64,000 nucleotides of DNA from Dyadobacter sp. 676 (GTDB lineage Bacteria > Bacteroidota > Bacteroidia > Cytophagales > Spirosomataceae). A program made the position numbers and the translations under genes. Position 1 is the stretch's first letter. Each line of letters starts with the position of its first letter. The stretch is from NCBI RefSeq assembly GCF_040448675.1, contig NZ_CP159289.1, positions 5,439,001 to 5,503,000 of the forward strand, given 5' to 3'. Shown here piece by piece: positions 38,201-47,439 of this stretch. A model generated the notes under the pieces. That model made no database searches, was not told the origin of the DNA, and saw only the letters and a list, made by a program, of their open reading frames with translations.

Positions 38201-41192
38201 CCGGATGTTATTTTAAGATTGTCGGGAGCGCTTCCGCTGTTGACAAACGGGGATGGTTTTGGCGTCGTATTATTGACAGGATCCAGTTCTGCGTAACTTT
38301 CCTTGTCGGCCCCTGCCATAAACGTTTTGTAAATACCGCAGGCAATATTGAAATCGGGGTCATTGACCAGATAATTGGCCGCATTGGCGGTTGCACCACC
38401 GAAGGCAAAGCTGTTCCGGATGCCACCTGTGCCTGCGGCATTGTAGACGCTGCCCTGGCCGTAAATGTAGTTGGCCGGAGCTGCATTGACGAAATACACA
38501 TTGCCGCTACTTGTTTTAGCCGTTCCCAACGGTACCTTTTTAGCGGCGGTCACACTGAAATTACGTACGGCCATGTTGGCTGCGGTACCTTTGGCGATCG
38601 CATTTACATGCACGATGTTGTTACGGTAATCCGTCAGATAGGTTTTGGTGTTGTAGTAATAAGAGGCGATGAGGATCCCTGTCACACCAAATGATGTGGC
38701 GGTGCTTGTCAGGGCACCGGCCGAACCGCCGTCCGCGGCTCCCAGTACGATGGTGTTGTGATAAATATTGGAACGGAAGATCGAGCCGGAAATAATAATC
38801 CCATTGATCGCCAACCTGCTGCGCATTGCGGGCGCTTTCAACTCACTGATAAAGTTGTTGTAAATGTTCTGGGTGGTGTTGTAATCTACATACGGACTAA
38901 ATGTAGTGATGCCGACCGGTCCGGTCGCATAGTTGCCATCCGCCTGGTAACCCGTCGATAACGTGCCTGCATCCAGATTGGTGATATTATTACCATAAAT
39001 ATCGAGCTTGTTGTAATATTCGGCGGCAATACCGGCCAGCGGATATTTGTCATAAACATTATCGTAAATTCCGATCAATTTGCTCGAAGCGGCCACCATA
39101 CCCGACAGGTTGCGAATCGTATTTTTGAATATGGAAACGTTGTGCCCGATCGTGTAGCTTCCTTTGGTGTAAATGCCCCTGATCATTGAATAACTATAAG
39201 CATGGTTGGCGGCATTGGCCGTTTGCGACATGTTTTCAATGAGGTTATTCGAAATAATCTTGGTCTGCAAGGCTCCGGTATAATCGGCCACAATGCCACG
39301 GAACTGGGCCTGGTAGCCATAGCCACTCGACGCATACAGGCCGGTACGCACGTTGTCGGTTAATTGGTTATTGTCAATGGTAACAGTGCTCGGACCGGTG
39401 CGTGGTTTTCCCTGCACACGGATCAGGTCGGTGTGGAAAACCGAGTTGCTGTTCGCCGCATTGTAAAGCTCGTTGCCCGAAATGGTATTGCTTTGTACGA
39501 TCGAGCTGATACCACCGCTCTGGGCAAATATCATCGATGCGGAGACAGGGTTTCTGGCGCCGGCAGGCGCAAGGATATCGTTGTTGGTAATGTTGTTGTT
39601 TTTGATTTCCAGCAAATCCCGCGTTACCAGGTTCAGGTAAGAATAGGTGTAAATCAAATGCATGCCGGCGGTCAGTGCGATTGGTGTGTTGGTTGTATTT
39701 CCCAGGACAAAATTCGAGATGTTGTTGCCGTTGATATAAAGATTCTTGCTCGAATGCTTCCAGTTGATGGCGCTCAGCAGACCGCTCCTCACATGGCTGA
39801 GCCTTGAAAGGCCTGTGATGGTATTGCCCGTAATGGACACGTTATTGCCATTCTGGAAACCTTCACGCCGCCATGTATTCAATGTCACTGTCGGGGCGTC
39901 GGCATACCAGTACGAGTTAATTCCAACCACATCCCCGGTCCGACCTTTCAGGTTGGAAATATTGTTGTTATTGATTTCGATGTTCCCGGCAGGTTTGGCG
40001 CGCTCGGTGGCATCGTCGTTGGCAGCAAAAATAATCCCGAAGGCATATTTCAACGAGGCAGTCGTGTTGGTGGTCAGATCTATATTACTGATTGTATTAT
40101 TATTGATCCTGAACAGCCCCGTAGCGGTGCGTGGCAAGGCGAAGCCACCACCCGTGGACATACCAGCCCAGATACCCGCAATGCTTCTGAGGTTGTCACT
40201 GATAGTTCCCCCGGTTGCGCCACTAACGTTGTTGTGCTCGATGGAAAAATCTTTTTGGCCGCCCACCGAAATGCCCGCCACGGCCGCGTGGTAAGTGCCG
40301 CCATACGCAACGCCCGAAGCCGGACCGAAATTGGTAATCGTGTTACCTTCCCCCGCTCGCCCGATGACGAGCCCTGTGCCGGCAAAAGCATTGGCACCGC
40401 TGATAAGATAGCCGTCCGTGACCCTGATACCGAAGAAGCAATTGTCGATGGTGTTACCCACGATCGTAATATTGCTGTGTACATCGGCCGCAGATTTGAT
40501 GCCTTGTGTCGGGTTACTGTACGTCCAGTAATACGAACCGCTGTTGCTCCCCTGATGGGTACTGGTAAAATGGTTCAGGTCGATACCCGCACTCTGGTGA
40601 TTGTAATGGATATAACCGATCATCTGGTGGTAATTGGGCTGGCGGGTCAACTGGATTTCACAGTTTTTGATCGTGACGAATTGGCAGCCATTGTTGCCCA
40701 GCGAGGTACTGTAACGTTCCTTAAACAGTGCGATACCCAGTTCAGCCCGTGCCGCGTTGGTGGTATGGGCTGCGTTTTCGACAATTTTAAGACCGTCGAT
40801 CGTAATGTAATCCTGCCCGGCGATTCCGATAACGAAGTCGAAGTTGCCGATACCGTTACCGGCGGTAAACGTAGGTTTGGCGCCGTTACCGTCCCAGCGG
40901 ATAACAACCGGGTTCGCTGCCGTCCCTCCCCCTGTTAATCAGAAGCCCTGCGGGAACATCGGGGTTTGGCGTAGTGTTGCCATTAGCCACCGTTTCGGTG
41001 TGTCCGCCCAGTACATTGAAGGTCACGCCACCCGAACCTACCCCCTGGGCGTTGAGATCGGCTACGGCTGCGGCAAGGGTCGGATAGTCGCCCCCCTGCT
41101 CCGACGGATTTGCTACCCGTCAACTGTGCATTCGCCCTTACAGCGCCTAGCAAGACCGCGGCAAGGGCTATTCTGGTAAATAGTCGTTTCAT
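35278..41192 (-). CDS. Giant beta-helix/Ig-like T9SS surface protein (two frameshifts near N-terminus)
   Basis: About 1970 aa when reconstructed. Signal peptide RLFTRIALAAVLLGAVRANAQ begins at 41192. The reading then shifts at a C6 run (41092-41097) to DYPTLAAAVADLNAQGV...VTFNVLGGHTETV, and again at a G5 run on the minus strand near 40928-40932 to GGTAANPVVIRWDG. Long PbH1-type repeats (NNNITN, NNTIS, GNTI...) cover the next ~900 residues; Ig/PKD-like domains and a proprotein-convertase P-like region (ADGATITATLPNWYIAPGEY) follow. The end has PVTLVSFKVSKEG...YRLKMIDFDD and a type A sorting domain (IEIYPNPAAEKVNI...LPAGMYLLVLKG). Likely a surface adhesin or glycan-interacting protein. Confidence 0.85.
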
Positions 41193-41599
41193 AAAAGATT
41201 ATTTAATAACATGAAGTAGAGAGGATAGAACTGTCATTGACAAGGTGGAATCATAGGCGTCTGTCGGGGTTAGGCGGTTAATGGAACAATTGATGTGTGT
41301 GCACAGCGTGTGTGGAGATGCGACAGTTCGCGTCTCCTGAACATTCAAGCATAACTGGTGGTTAAAGAAGCCGGCATATGGGGAGGGTTCACATGCCTGC
41401 TGAACTATGCAGCCAAAAGTAGATTCTTAATACAAAGTAGATTGTAGTTTTACGTGGAAATAAATTGATTTTTTTATGACCATCAACTGAAAAAATTCTA
41501 CAATTTGATTAGGCTATTCAGCCACAAAAATCACTAATGTAACTATCGTCAGGAATTAGGATAGCGTTACATTTGGGTTGTCGTTTTTCCTTTTCCTCT
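41193..41599. other. Divergent intergenic region
   Basis: About 400 bases between the start of the giant surface protein (-) and the NarL-type regulator (+). It is AT-rich next to the regulator, where the promoters for both genes must lie. I cannot point to a clean TTTG/TAnnTTTG pair. Confidence 0.4.
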
Positions 41600-42238
41600 A
41601 TGAAAAAAGTACTTATCATCGAAGACCACCCCGTTGTACGGACTGGCACCGAAATGTACCTCCAGACACTGATCCCGGACGTTGATATTCAATCTACATC
41701 CCATTTCGCGCAGGCGCAAACCATGATTGCGTCGCAGACTTTTGAGCTGATTACACTGGATATCAACATCCCGGGCGGCGATAAGCTTGAAATCATCGCC
41801 AGCGTTCGGCAAAAACAACCTCATGCCAAAATCCTGGTTTTTTCGGGGTACGACGAAGAATTGTATGCGGTTAAGTCCATTAAGTTGGGAGCTGACGGAT
41901 TTCTTTCGAAGCATTCGTCAGCCGAGGAATGCAAGAATGCATTTAACACTGTGATAAACGGCGGCAAATACATCAGTTCCAAAGTGCAGCAACTGATGCT
42001 GGACCGGCTGGTCGAGCACAGTAAAGCGGCTCACCATGGGGCGGCCGATTTGACGGCAAAAGAGGTGAAGATTGCAAAAATGCTCGTGGACGGCCACACT
42101 GTCAAGGAAATTGGCGGCGAACTGAATTTAGCCCCCTCGACAGTCAGCACCTACAAAGCAAGGATTTTCGACAAGATGAACGTACGGAACCTGGTAGAAC
42201 TTTTGAAAAAAATGAAGAAGGTCGGCGACCATTTGTAG
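41600..42238 (+). CDS. NarL/FixJ-type response regulator
   Basis: 212 aa. Receiver domain: LIIEDHP acidic residues, phospho-Asp in LITLDINIPGG near residue 53, FSGYDEE, KLGADGFLSKHSS with the conserved Lys. LuxR-type helix-turn-helix: LTAKEVKIAKMLVDGHTVKEIGGELNLAPSTVSTYKARIFDKM. Start taken at the ATG giving MKKVLIIEDH. No kinase gene is adjacent. It sits immediately upstream of, and divergent from, the giant T9SS gene, so it may control it; the propeller kinase at 32 kb is a possible but unproven partner. Confidence 0.9.
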   Translation: MKKVLIIEDHPVVRTGTEMYLQTLIPDVDIQSTSHFAQAQTMIASQTFELITLDINIPGGDKLEIIASVRQKQPHAKILVFSGYDEELYAVKSIKLGADGFLSKHSSAEECKNAFNTVINGGKYISSKVQQLMLDRLVEHSKAAHHGAADLTAKEVKIAKMLVDGHTVKEIGGELNLAPSTVSTYKARIFDKMNVRNLVELLKKMKKVGDHL

Positions 42239-42334
42239 CGACGACAAAACTGCTTATGTGAAGTAAAGTGGTCAGCTCAAGCTGGAGAATCCGGTTAAGT
42301 GTAGTGGCTCTATAGCTCCGCTACATCTCGCAGT

Positions 42335-42495
42335 CAGCAAATTGTAGAACAACCCTGGCTCAACCAGCGATCTGACCGCGGTATCGATCCCCACCACACC
42401 AACCGAATTAAACGATTGGTCGTTCAATTCTACCGATGGCATGATCTATGCATTCGGTACGAACAAAGTGCTGTATCGGTTCGATCCGGTAACCT
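42335..42495 (+). pseudogene. DUF6923-like secreted protein fragment
   Basis: NNPGSTSDLTAVSIPTTPTELNDWSFNSTDGMIYAFGTNKVLYRFDPVT is a typical repeat of DUF6923-type beta-propeller domains of secreted Bacteroidota proteins. It has no start or end, and is cut by mobile repeat copy 4 at 42496. It is a relic of a larger surface protein. Confidence 0.55.
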
Positions 42496-42670
42496 GCTGA
42501 AAATTACGGTGCCAGTGACCACCCCATTTCAATTTGAGCTGACCAGATCATTCGGTCAAGATTGACCACCAAATCTTTCTTTCGTCAGTGAGTTACACAA
42601 AATCGAAGAATGTGGATTACTGGTCAATCTGCCACGGAATGAGGTGGTCTGTTGCACCGTATTCTCCAAT
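42496..42670 (+). repeat. Palindrome-ended mobile repeat, copy 4
   Basis: Starts GCTGAAAATTACGGTGCC and ends GCACCGTATTCTCCA. Its reverse complement aligns with copy 1 almost base for base over the whole length except for the GC-rich block unique to copy 1. It separates a secreted-protein relic from a recombinase relic, both truncated at its edges. Confidence 0.8.
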
Positions 42671-43164
42671 AGGCCTTCGATGTCCTGAAATTCGCCCTTC
42701 CGTTTCAGCTTAGCCAAGCGATCTGTTAACGCGTCGAGCCTTTCTTCGTAAAGGGCAATGCGTCTTCTTAAATTGACGGGCTTATCCCGTTTCAAAGCTT
42801 CAATTTCGGCGAGTATCGGTGCCTCTTTTCGGCTCGGCACCTTTTCCTGCTTGATCTTTCCAGAAAACTCCTGTAAATATGCTGTTATTAACTCTGCCGG
42901 CGTTACAGGACCGTGTGGCCAGAGGTCGCGGTAGATTTTTGCGTACCGGTTCTCGATTTCAGCGAGCTTCGCGTTTTGCTTTTCTGATCCTTCACCTGTA
43001 AACATCCGCATTTTGGAATGCCATCGCGATTGATTGAACTCGAAAGGCTGTTTCAATGTGGATGTCGTGCCCTTAATCGCGATGTAAGACACGACACATT
43101 TATCGATAAAATAAAATCTTACCTTCAACGCGCCCGGGATAATCGTCCGAATATGTCCATTCAT
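42671..43164 (-). pseudogene. Tyrosine recombinase N-terminal remnant
   Basis: MNGHIRTIIPGALKVRFYFIDKCVVSYIAIKGTTSTLKQPFEFNQSRWHSK...AKLAEIENRYAKIYRDL...ITAYLQEFSGK resembles the arm-binding domain (PF17293 type) of Bacteroidota integrases, followed by a charged helical linker. Mobile repeat copy 4 replaces everything downstream, so no catalytic domain exists. It is the third recombinase relic in the window. Confidence 0.65.
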
Positions 43165-43194
43165 TCTTGTTCATAGTAATTAGTGGATTGGTGA

Positions 43195-43325
43195 TTAAAT
43201 ATTGGTGTCGTTAAACATGTCGGCGGGTTTGGCCGGCTTTGGAGGTTGTGAAGCCTACAAAGGCAATGGGCCGTATGATTGATCCTTATCTATTGGAAGA
43301 TAAGGACGAACCGGGAAAGTGGTGG
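43195..43325 (+). pseudogene. GH43-like glycoside hydrolase, left fragment
   Basis: GFGGCEAYKGNGPYD, a one-base error at TT (43279-43280), then DPYLLEDKDEPGKWW, ending exactly at the insertion site. It joins in frame with CFYKQNGVSMSSSYDLKTWNYVG on the far side of the IS element, the usual C-F-Y-K...DLKTW blade pattern of five-bladed GH43/GH62-like propellers. The 5' part of the gene is missing beyond 43195. Confidence 0.65.
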
Positions 43326-43375
43326 TGAGGTGGTTCCAAAAAAGCGGCACACATTCTTGCACAACCTGAAGTACA

Positions 43376-43703
43376 ATGGAAAACCGAACTGGGGTAAAAT
43401 CCCGAAGAAGTTATGACGCTGATTTCAAGCAAGAACTGACTACGATGTTGGTGTCCGGCAGGAGTGCCAGAGAACTTTCTCAGAGTTTTGGAATTGCGGA
43501 AAATCTTCTCTATCGTTGGAAAAGCATGGCGATGATGAAGACAAAAGTGGTCCGCCACCGCGGCGAAAACGGGTGACACTGAAAGCAGTAAGTCTGCTAA
43601 GCTTACGGCTGAGAACGCAAGATTAAGGGCTGAGAACGAACGTTTGAAAACCGACCGTGAGATCCTAAAAAAAGCGTTGGGTCTTTTCAGCAAGTCCGAC
43701 TGA
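43376..43703 (+). pseudogene. IS3-family transposase OrfA, frame-broken
   Basis: RSYDADFKQELTTMLVSGRSARELSQSFGIAENLLYRWK is the HTH domain; after frame changes the C-terminal zipper reads AKLTAENARLRAENERLKTDREILKKALGLFSKSD, ending at 43701-43703. Two events are needed to connect them: a missing A at 43517-43520 and a GC-rich 17-base block at about 43550-43566 (GGTCCGCCACCGCGGCG). The zipper and HTH are otherwise conserved. Confidence 0.75.
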
Positions 43704-44514
43704 GAGACGTCTATGACTTGATTTTCAACCTGTCGAAGACCAATAAAGTAAGCTATCTGTGTCGATTATTTGACGTCAGCAGAACTGCCTACTACCGATA
43801 CAGGCGTGGGGGAAGTCATAACTCGGACAAGAAATACAACCGCCCAAAGCATGAAGTCCGGATCGAATTTATCCGGAACATGAAACGCTATGGAAGTCGA
43901 CGAATCAAGGAATCTTTGAAGCAAAAAGGCATCAGAATCGGTCGTCGAAAAGTTGTTGAAATCATGCGAAAAGAGGGTTTGAGAGCGATTCAGCCTCCTA
44001 GATTCATCCGGCAGCGGCCGACCGTCAAGGACTACTGACAGTAAGCACGGCAAACGGGTTTGCGATAATCTGCTGCTCAATCAGCCAAAGCCAGATCACC
44101 CAGATGCAATATGGGTGTCGGATATCAGTGCGCCACGAATGTGTGATGATAAAACATCATGCAGGCTGGTTTTTAACCGGCAGTTGTAATACTGCCCCAT
44201 CGAACAAGGGAAGTTCGATTGGAAGGGGGCTGCGAAGTCTTACCATGTGCTGTTGGTAAGATGAAATGAGCAGAGCAGCCTTAACTGTACCGGAGGCAGT
44301 CCATTTATTGCCGGCCGGGCTACCGCAGAATCTATGATGAGACAACAAAGCATGCGTAGGAAGCTTCTGTATTTAGACGACCGACCTCCCGTAAGTGAAT
44401 GGACTTGGAGGAATGTGGTGCGCTCAGTCGGTTTTGATGTTACCGATAGAGGAATGTTACATTCGGTGATGGGGTTTCTCCCTGGCCATCATCCCAAACC
44501 ACCAGGAGTAGAGC

Positions 44515-46209
44515 ATGCCATCTAAGGATTCGAAGGTTAAAAACTGGAACATGGGAACTCGTTCTTCTCCGCCTGTAAGGAACACAGGCTATCGGCAGCG
44601 ACCCGGGAAGGAGAGGCATGAGGGCGGAGCCAGCATAGTAGTCAGAGATCGGGAAAGCCGGTTACAGGGCGAAGGCTGGCAGGGAATCGATACGCTTCTA
44701 AAGACGGGGAAGAAATCCATGGACTTGGATTACCAGGCAGATTATGCCTGGGTACTCAGCGTTCAAAGAAAGCTGTATCAGTGGAGTAAAACAAATCCGG
44801 AGGAGCCTTACCGAGAATTATGGAACTGGATTACTGATCTCCGTAATTTGAGATGTGCTTGGGTACGTGTGGCCAAAAACAAAGGCAAACGTACACCCGG
44901 TATTGATGGGAAAACCGTAGGTAGCATTACTAGGAACATGGGGATCAACTCTTTTTTAGTCAAGCTGCAAACTGGGCTTAAGGAAGGCACTTACCAACCA
45001 AGCCCGTGTCGTAGAAAACTGATCCCTAAGGCTGGTAAACCGGGAAAATTCCGCCCGCTTGGCATACCTACAATCGCAGACCGCGTCGTTCAAAGCGCGG
45101 TCAAACAAGTATTGGAACCACTTCTGGAAGCTAGATTTGAGCATGTTTCTTATGGATTCAGGCCAGGGAAGGGTTGTCATGGCGCATTAGAGCATATTCG
45201 CACAGCGATCAGGCCAAGGGGTAAGAATCCAGAAAATGGGAAACGGGATCAGATGCCTTATCAATGGGTTATCGAAGCCGATATTCAAGGGTGTTTCGAT
45301 AATATCGATCATCACTTGCTCATGGAAAGGGTGCGAAAACACTCTTGTGACCGGAAAGTGAACCAACTACTTGTAAAGTTTTTGAAAGCAGGGATCTTGT
45401 CTGAAGAGCAATTTCTAAGAACTGAGACTGGTACTCCGCAAGGAGGTATCATCTCACCCTTACTTGCCAATATCGCACTCGGGATAGTCGAAGAGCGATA
45501 CGAAAGATGGGTTAATCACAAATCCAAGCTTCGGCAAACGCGAAAGTGTGATGGAATTACAGCAGCTATGAGGTCACGGGCAACAGATCGAAAAGCCGGT
45601 CGAAACGTATTCTTCCCAATTCGATATGCTGATGATTTTGTAACACTGATTTCAGACTCTGAGTTGGAGGCCCAGCAGGAAAAAGCCGAGTTAGAAACCA
45701 TACTGAAAACAGGGATGGGGCTAACTCTTTCTGCCGAGAAGACCAAGATCACACCGCTGACTCAAGGGTTCCAATTTCTGGGGCACCGGGTAAGCATGCG
45801 CTGGGATGAACGCTACGGATGGACACCGCGTATTGAGATACCGAAAGAAAAATTGGCTGATCTTAAATACAAGGTTAAATATTTGACCGGACGGTCTACA
45901 ATTAAGTGGTCACTAAGCGAACTGCTGCAAAAACTTAATCCAATTCTCAGAGGATGGGCAAACTTCTATCACTACTGTACAGGCGCCAAGAAAATCCTGA
46001 CCAGCCTTGACTGGTATACAAGAGATCGAGTCTGGCGGTGGTTAAGAAAGAAATATCCCAAAGCTAATGCCGAAATGATATTGGGACATCGTAAAGCAAG
46101 TAAGGCTCGGCCTACATGCAAAGTCTGGAGCACAGACGGGATAGAACTGTATCAAACAGGCTGGCTGAAGGTAATGCGGTACCGAAGAGGTTGGATGATC
46201 CCCCCCTGA
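44515..46209 (+). CDS. ltrA: Group II intron reverse transcriptase/maturase
   Basis: 564 aa. RT0 and RT1-7 motifs: LRCAWVRVAKNKGKRTPGIDG, RRKLIPKAGKPGKFRPLGIPTIADRVVQ, YGFRPGKGCHGALEHI, WVIEADIQGCFDNIDH, ETGTPQGGIISPLLANI and the catalytic IRYADDFVTL near residue 371, then GFQFLGHRV. The maturase (X/GIIM) domain follows: LNPILRGWANFYHYCTGAKKILTSLDWYTRDRVWRWLRKKYP. No HNH endonuclease domain is attached, so mobility would rely on replication forks or single strands, as in endonuclease-free lineages. It binds and splices its own intron RNA. Intact. Confidence 0.95.
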   Translation: MPSKDSKVKNWNMGTRSSPPVRNTGYRQRPGKERHEGGASIVVRDRESRLQGEGWQGIDTLLKTGKKSMDLDYQADYAWVLSVQRKLYQWSKTNPEEPYRELWNWITDLRNLRCAWVRVAKNKGKRTPGIDGKTVGSITRNMGINSFLVKLQTGLKEGTYQPSPCRRKLIPKAGKPGKFRPLGIPTIADRVVQSAVKQVLEPLLEARFEHVSYGFRPGKGCHGALEHIRTAIRPRGKNPENGKRDQMPYQWVIEADIQGCFDNIDHHLLMERVRKHSCDRKVNQLLVKFLKAGILSEEQFLRTETGTPQGGIISPLLANIALGIVEERYERWVNHKSKLRQTRKCDGITAAMRSRATDRKAGRNVFFPIRYADDFVTLISDSELEAQQEKAELETILKTGMGLTLSAEKTKITPLTQGFQFLGHRVSMRWDERYGWTPRIEIPKEKLADLKYKVKYLTGRSTIKWSLSELLQKLNPILRGWANFYHYCTGAKKILTSLDWYTRDRVWRWLRKKYPKANAEMILGHRKASKARPTCKVWSTDGIELYQTGWLKVMRYRRGWMIPP

Positions 46210-46228
46210 ATTCACCACGATTCCTGGA

Positions 46229-46264
46229 GAGCCGGATGCGTACCGAAAGACGCACGTCCGGTTC
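46229..46264 (+). ncRNA. Group II intron domain V (catalytic hairpin)
   Basis: Starts GAGCCGGATGCG and ends CGCACGTCCGGTTC around a GAAA tetraloop: the 34-36-base domain V with the AGC-type catalytic triad near its base. It lies 62 bases before the 3' splice site, leaving room for domain VI and its branch-point A. Confidence 0.9.
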
Positions 46265-46862
46265 GGCGAGAAGACAAGCGAAACCAATGATTGAGAGATC
46301 AAACTGGCGCGCTTGTCTTACTCTACCTTACATGCCGTTAAAGACCGGAAAATGGGCGTATTTGTGCGTCTGGATGGATCTTTTCTCCCGCCAGATCGTC
46401 GGTTGGAAGATTGAGGAGCATATGCAGGAAAATCTTGTGAGAGAGCCATTGGAGAAAGCGCTGTTGAGGCGAGGAGTTAAACCAGGGCTAATGATTCATT
46501 CTGACCGGGGAGGTCAATATCTGTCACGCAGAATGAAACTGCTCGTAAAAACTTTCAAGTTGAAACAAAGTATGTCCCGCGCTGACGATCCCTATGATAA
46601 CGCATGGGCAGAGTCTCTATGGAGTCGATTGAAGGCCGAATTGGAAATCCCGAAAGGAGGTTACAGTAATCTCGTGGCTTTGCGATCCATACTGTTTGAA
46701 TACATTGACGGATATTACAATACGAGAAGGTTACATTCATCTTTGAACTACCGTAACCCCGCAGCTTTTGAGGCTGATTACTATCGAAAAACTGGTTGAA
46801 AAAGAAAAACTAAAATCAATTACTAACTAGCAAGAAGTGTAAACCAAAAAGGAACCACGTCA

Positions 46863-47289
46863 GTGGTGTTTTTACAAGCAGAACGGCGTCAGTATGTCAA
46901 GCTCTTATGATCTGAAAACCTGGAACTATGTAGGCCACACCGAATCAGGAGAGAACGTCTGTGTGCTAGTGGAAAATAATGAGTACATTCTGATGCATTC
47001 ACCCAAAAACGGGATTGGCTTAAAGCGTTCTGCCGACTTAAAAACTTGGAAGGATTATGGGTCGTTGATTACACTCGGCCAAGGTGAATGGCCTTGGGCC
47101 AAAGGCCGGATCACGGCAGGCGCGGTTGTAAACCTCATGCATGTTCCTGAGTTTGGCAAATACGTTATGCTCTTTCACGGCTCGGGTCCGCTCACCGAGG
47201 AAGCGGGAGACTTCGACAAGAATGCATCGATAGGTATTGCATGGAGCGACGATTTGCTGAACTGGCAATGGCCAGGAAAACAACCCTGA
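46863..47289 (+). pseudogene. GH43-like glycoside hydrolase, right fragment
   Basis: From the GTGG duplication the frame reads CFYKQNGVSMSSSYDLKTWNYVGHTESGENVC, then HSPKNGIGLKRSADLKTWKDYG...WPWAKGRITAGAVVNL...YVMLFHGSGP and GIAWSDDLLNWQWPGK, stopping at 47289. The repeated S-x-DLKTW motif and WAKGRITAG are typical of GH43/GH117-type propellers active on arabinose or related sugars. Without its left half it cannot fold as a full propeller. Confidence 0.7.
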
Positions 47290-47355
47290 CTGATTCATGG
47301 ATAATGAATATAGAGGTGAATCAGTGCTGAGATGGTGGGAGGGGCATGGATTACA

Positions 47356-47387
47356 AAAAACCGGCCCTGCATTAAGGGCCGGTTTTT
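47356..47387. terminator. Strong bidirectional terminator
   Basis: AAAAACCGGCCC and GGGCCGGTTTTT are perfect 12-base arms around TGCATTAA. It lies between the GH43-like fragment (+) and the convergent T9SS gene (-). Confidence 0.9.
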
Positions 47388-47439
47388 ATACTAGTTGGAG
47401 GTTTTAACTTGTTCCAAAATGGAACTATTTCGCAATGTT

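Larger units (their letters stand above)
44128..46326 (+). mobile_element. Group II intron inserted in the transposase gene
   Basis: The 5' end GTGCGCC matches the group II GUGYG consensus and the 3' end ...CTCTAC matches the AY end. Exact excision fuses ...GATATCA with CTTACATG, restoring the codons for V-S-D-I-T-Y-M-P, the expected transposase core. IBS1 GATATCA (44121-44127) can pair fully (two G-U pairs) with TGATGTT at 44435-44441, a candidate EBS1. It encodes a reverse transcriptase/maturase and has a canonical domain V near its 3' end. All parts needed for splicing appear present. Confidence 0.9.
43718..46799 (+). pseudogene. IS3-family transposase OrfB, split by a group II intron
   Basis: Exon 1: FNLSKTNKVSYLCRLFDVSRTAYYRYRRGG...VRIEFIRNMKRYGSRRIKESLKQKGIRIGRRKVVEIMRKEGLRA, then a one-base shift near 44029, then TTDSKHGKRVCDNLLLNQ...DAIWVSDI up to 44127. 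Exon 2 from 46327: TYMPLKTGKWAYLCVWMDLFSRQIVGWKI...MIHSDRGGQYLS...DNAWAESLWSRLKAEL...YYNTRRLHSSLNYRNPAAFEADYY, stop 46797-46799. The first catalytic Asp lies in exon 1 (SDI), directly next to the splice site. Translation requires splicing of the intron. Confidence 0.85.
43326..46862 (+). mobile_element. IS3-family (IS150-like) element carrying a group II intron
   Basis: Ends TGAGGTGGTTCC (43326) and the complement of TGACGTGGTTCC (to 46862) are inverted repeats matching at 11 of 12 positions. The target GTGG is duplicated at 43322-43325 and 46863-46866. Removing the element and one GTGG rejoins the GH43-like gene in frame as GKWWCFYK. Without the 2199-base intron it is about 1338 bp, a normal IS3-family size. 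Confidence 0.9.

Noticed and set aside
36763..38694. 643-codon open frame on the plus strand
   Set aside because: It lies antisense to the giant T9SS gene, whose product has clear domains and a sorting tail. The translated sequence is rich in Cys, His and Arg with no family feature. It is a codon-bias shadow.
40234..40938. 234-codon plus-strand frame
   Set aside because: Antisense to the N-terminal part of the giant T9SS gene, which reads well once two frameshifts are repaired.
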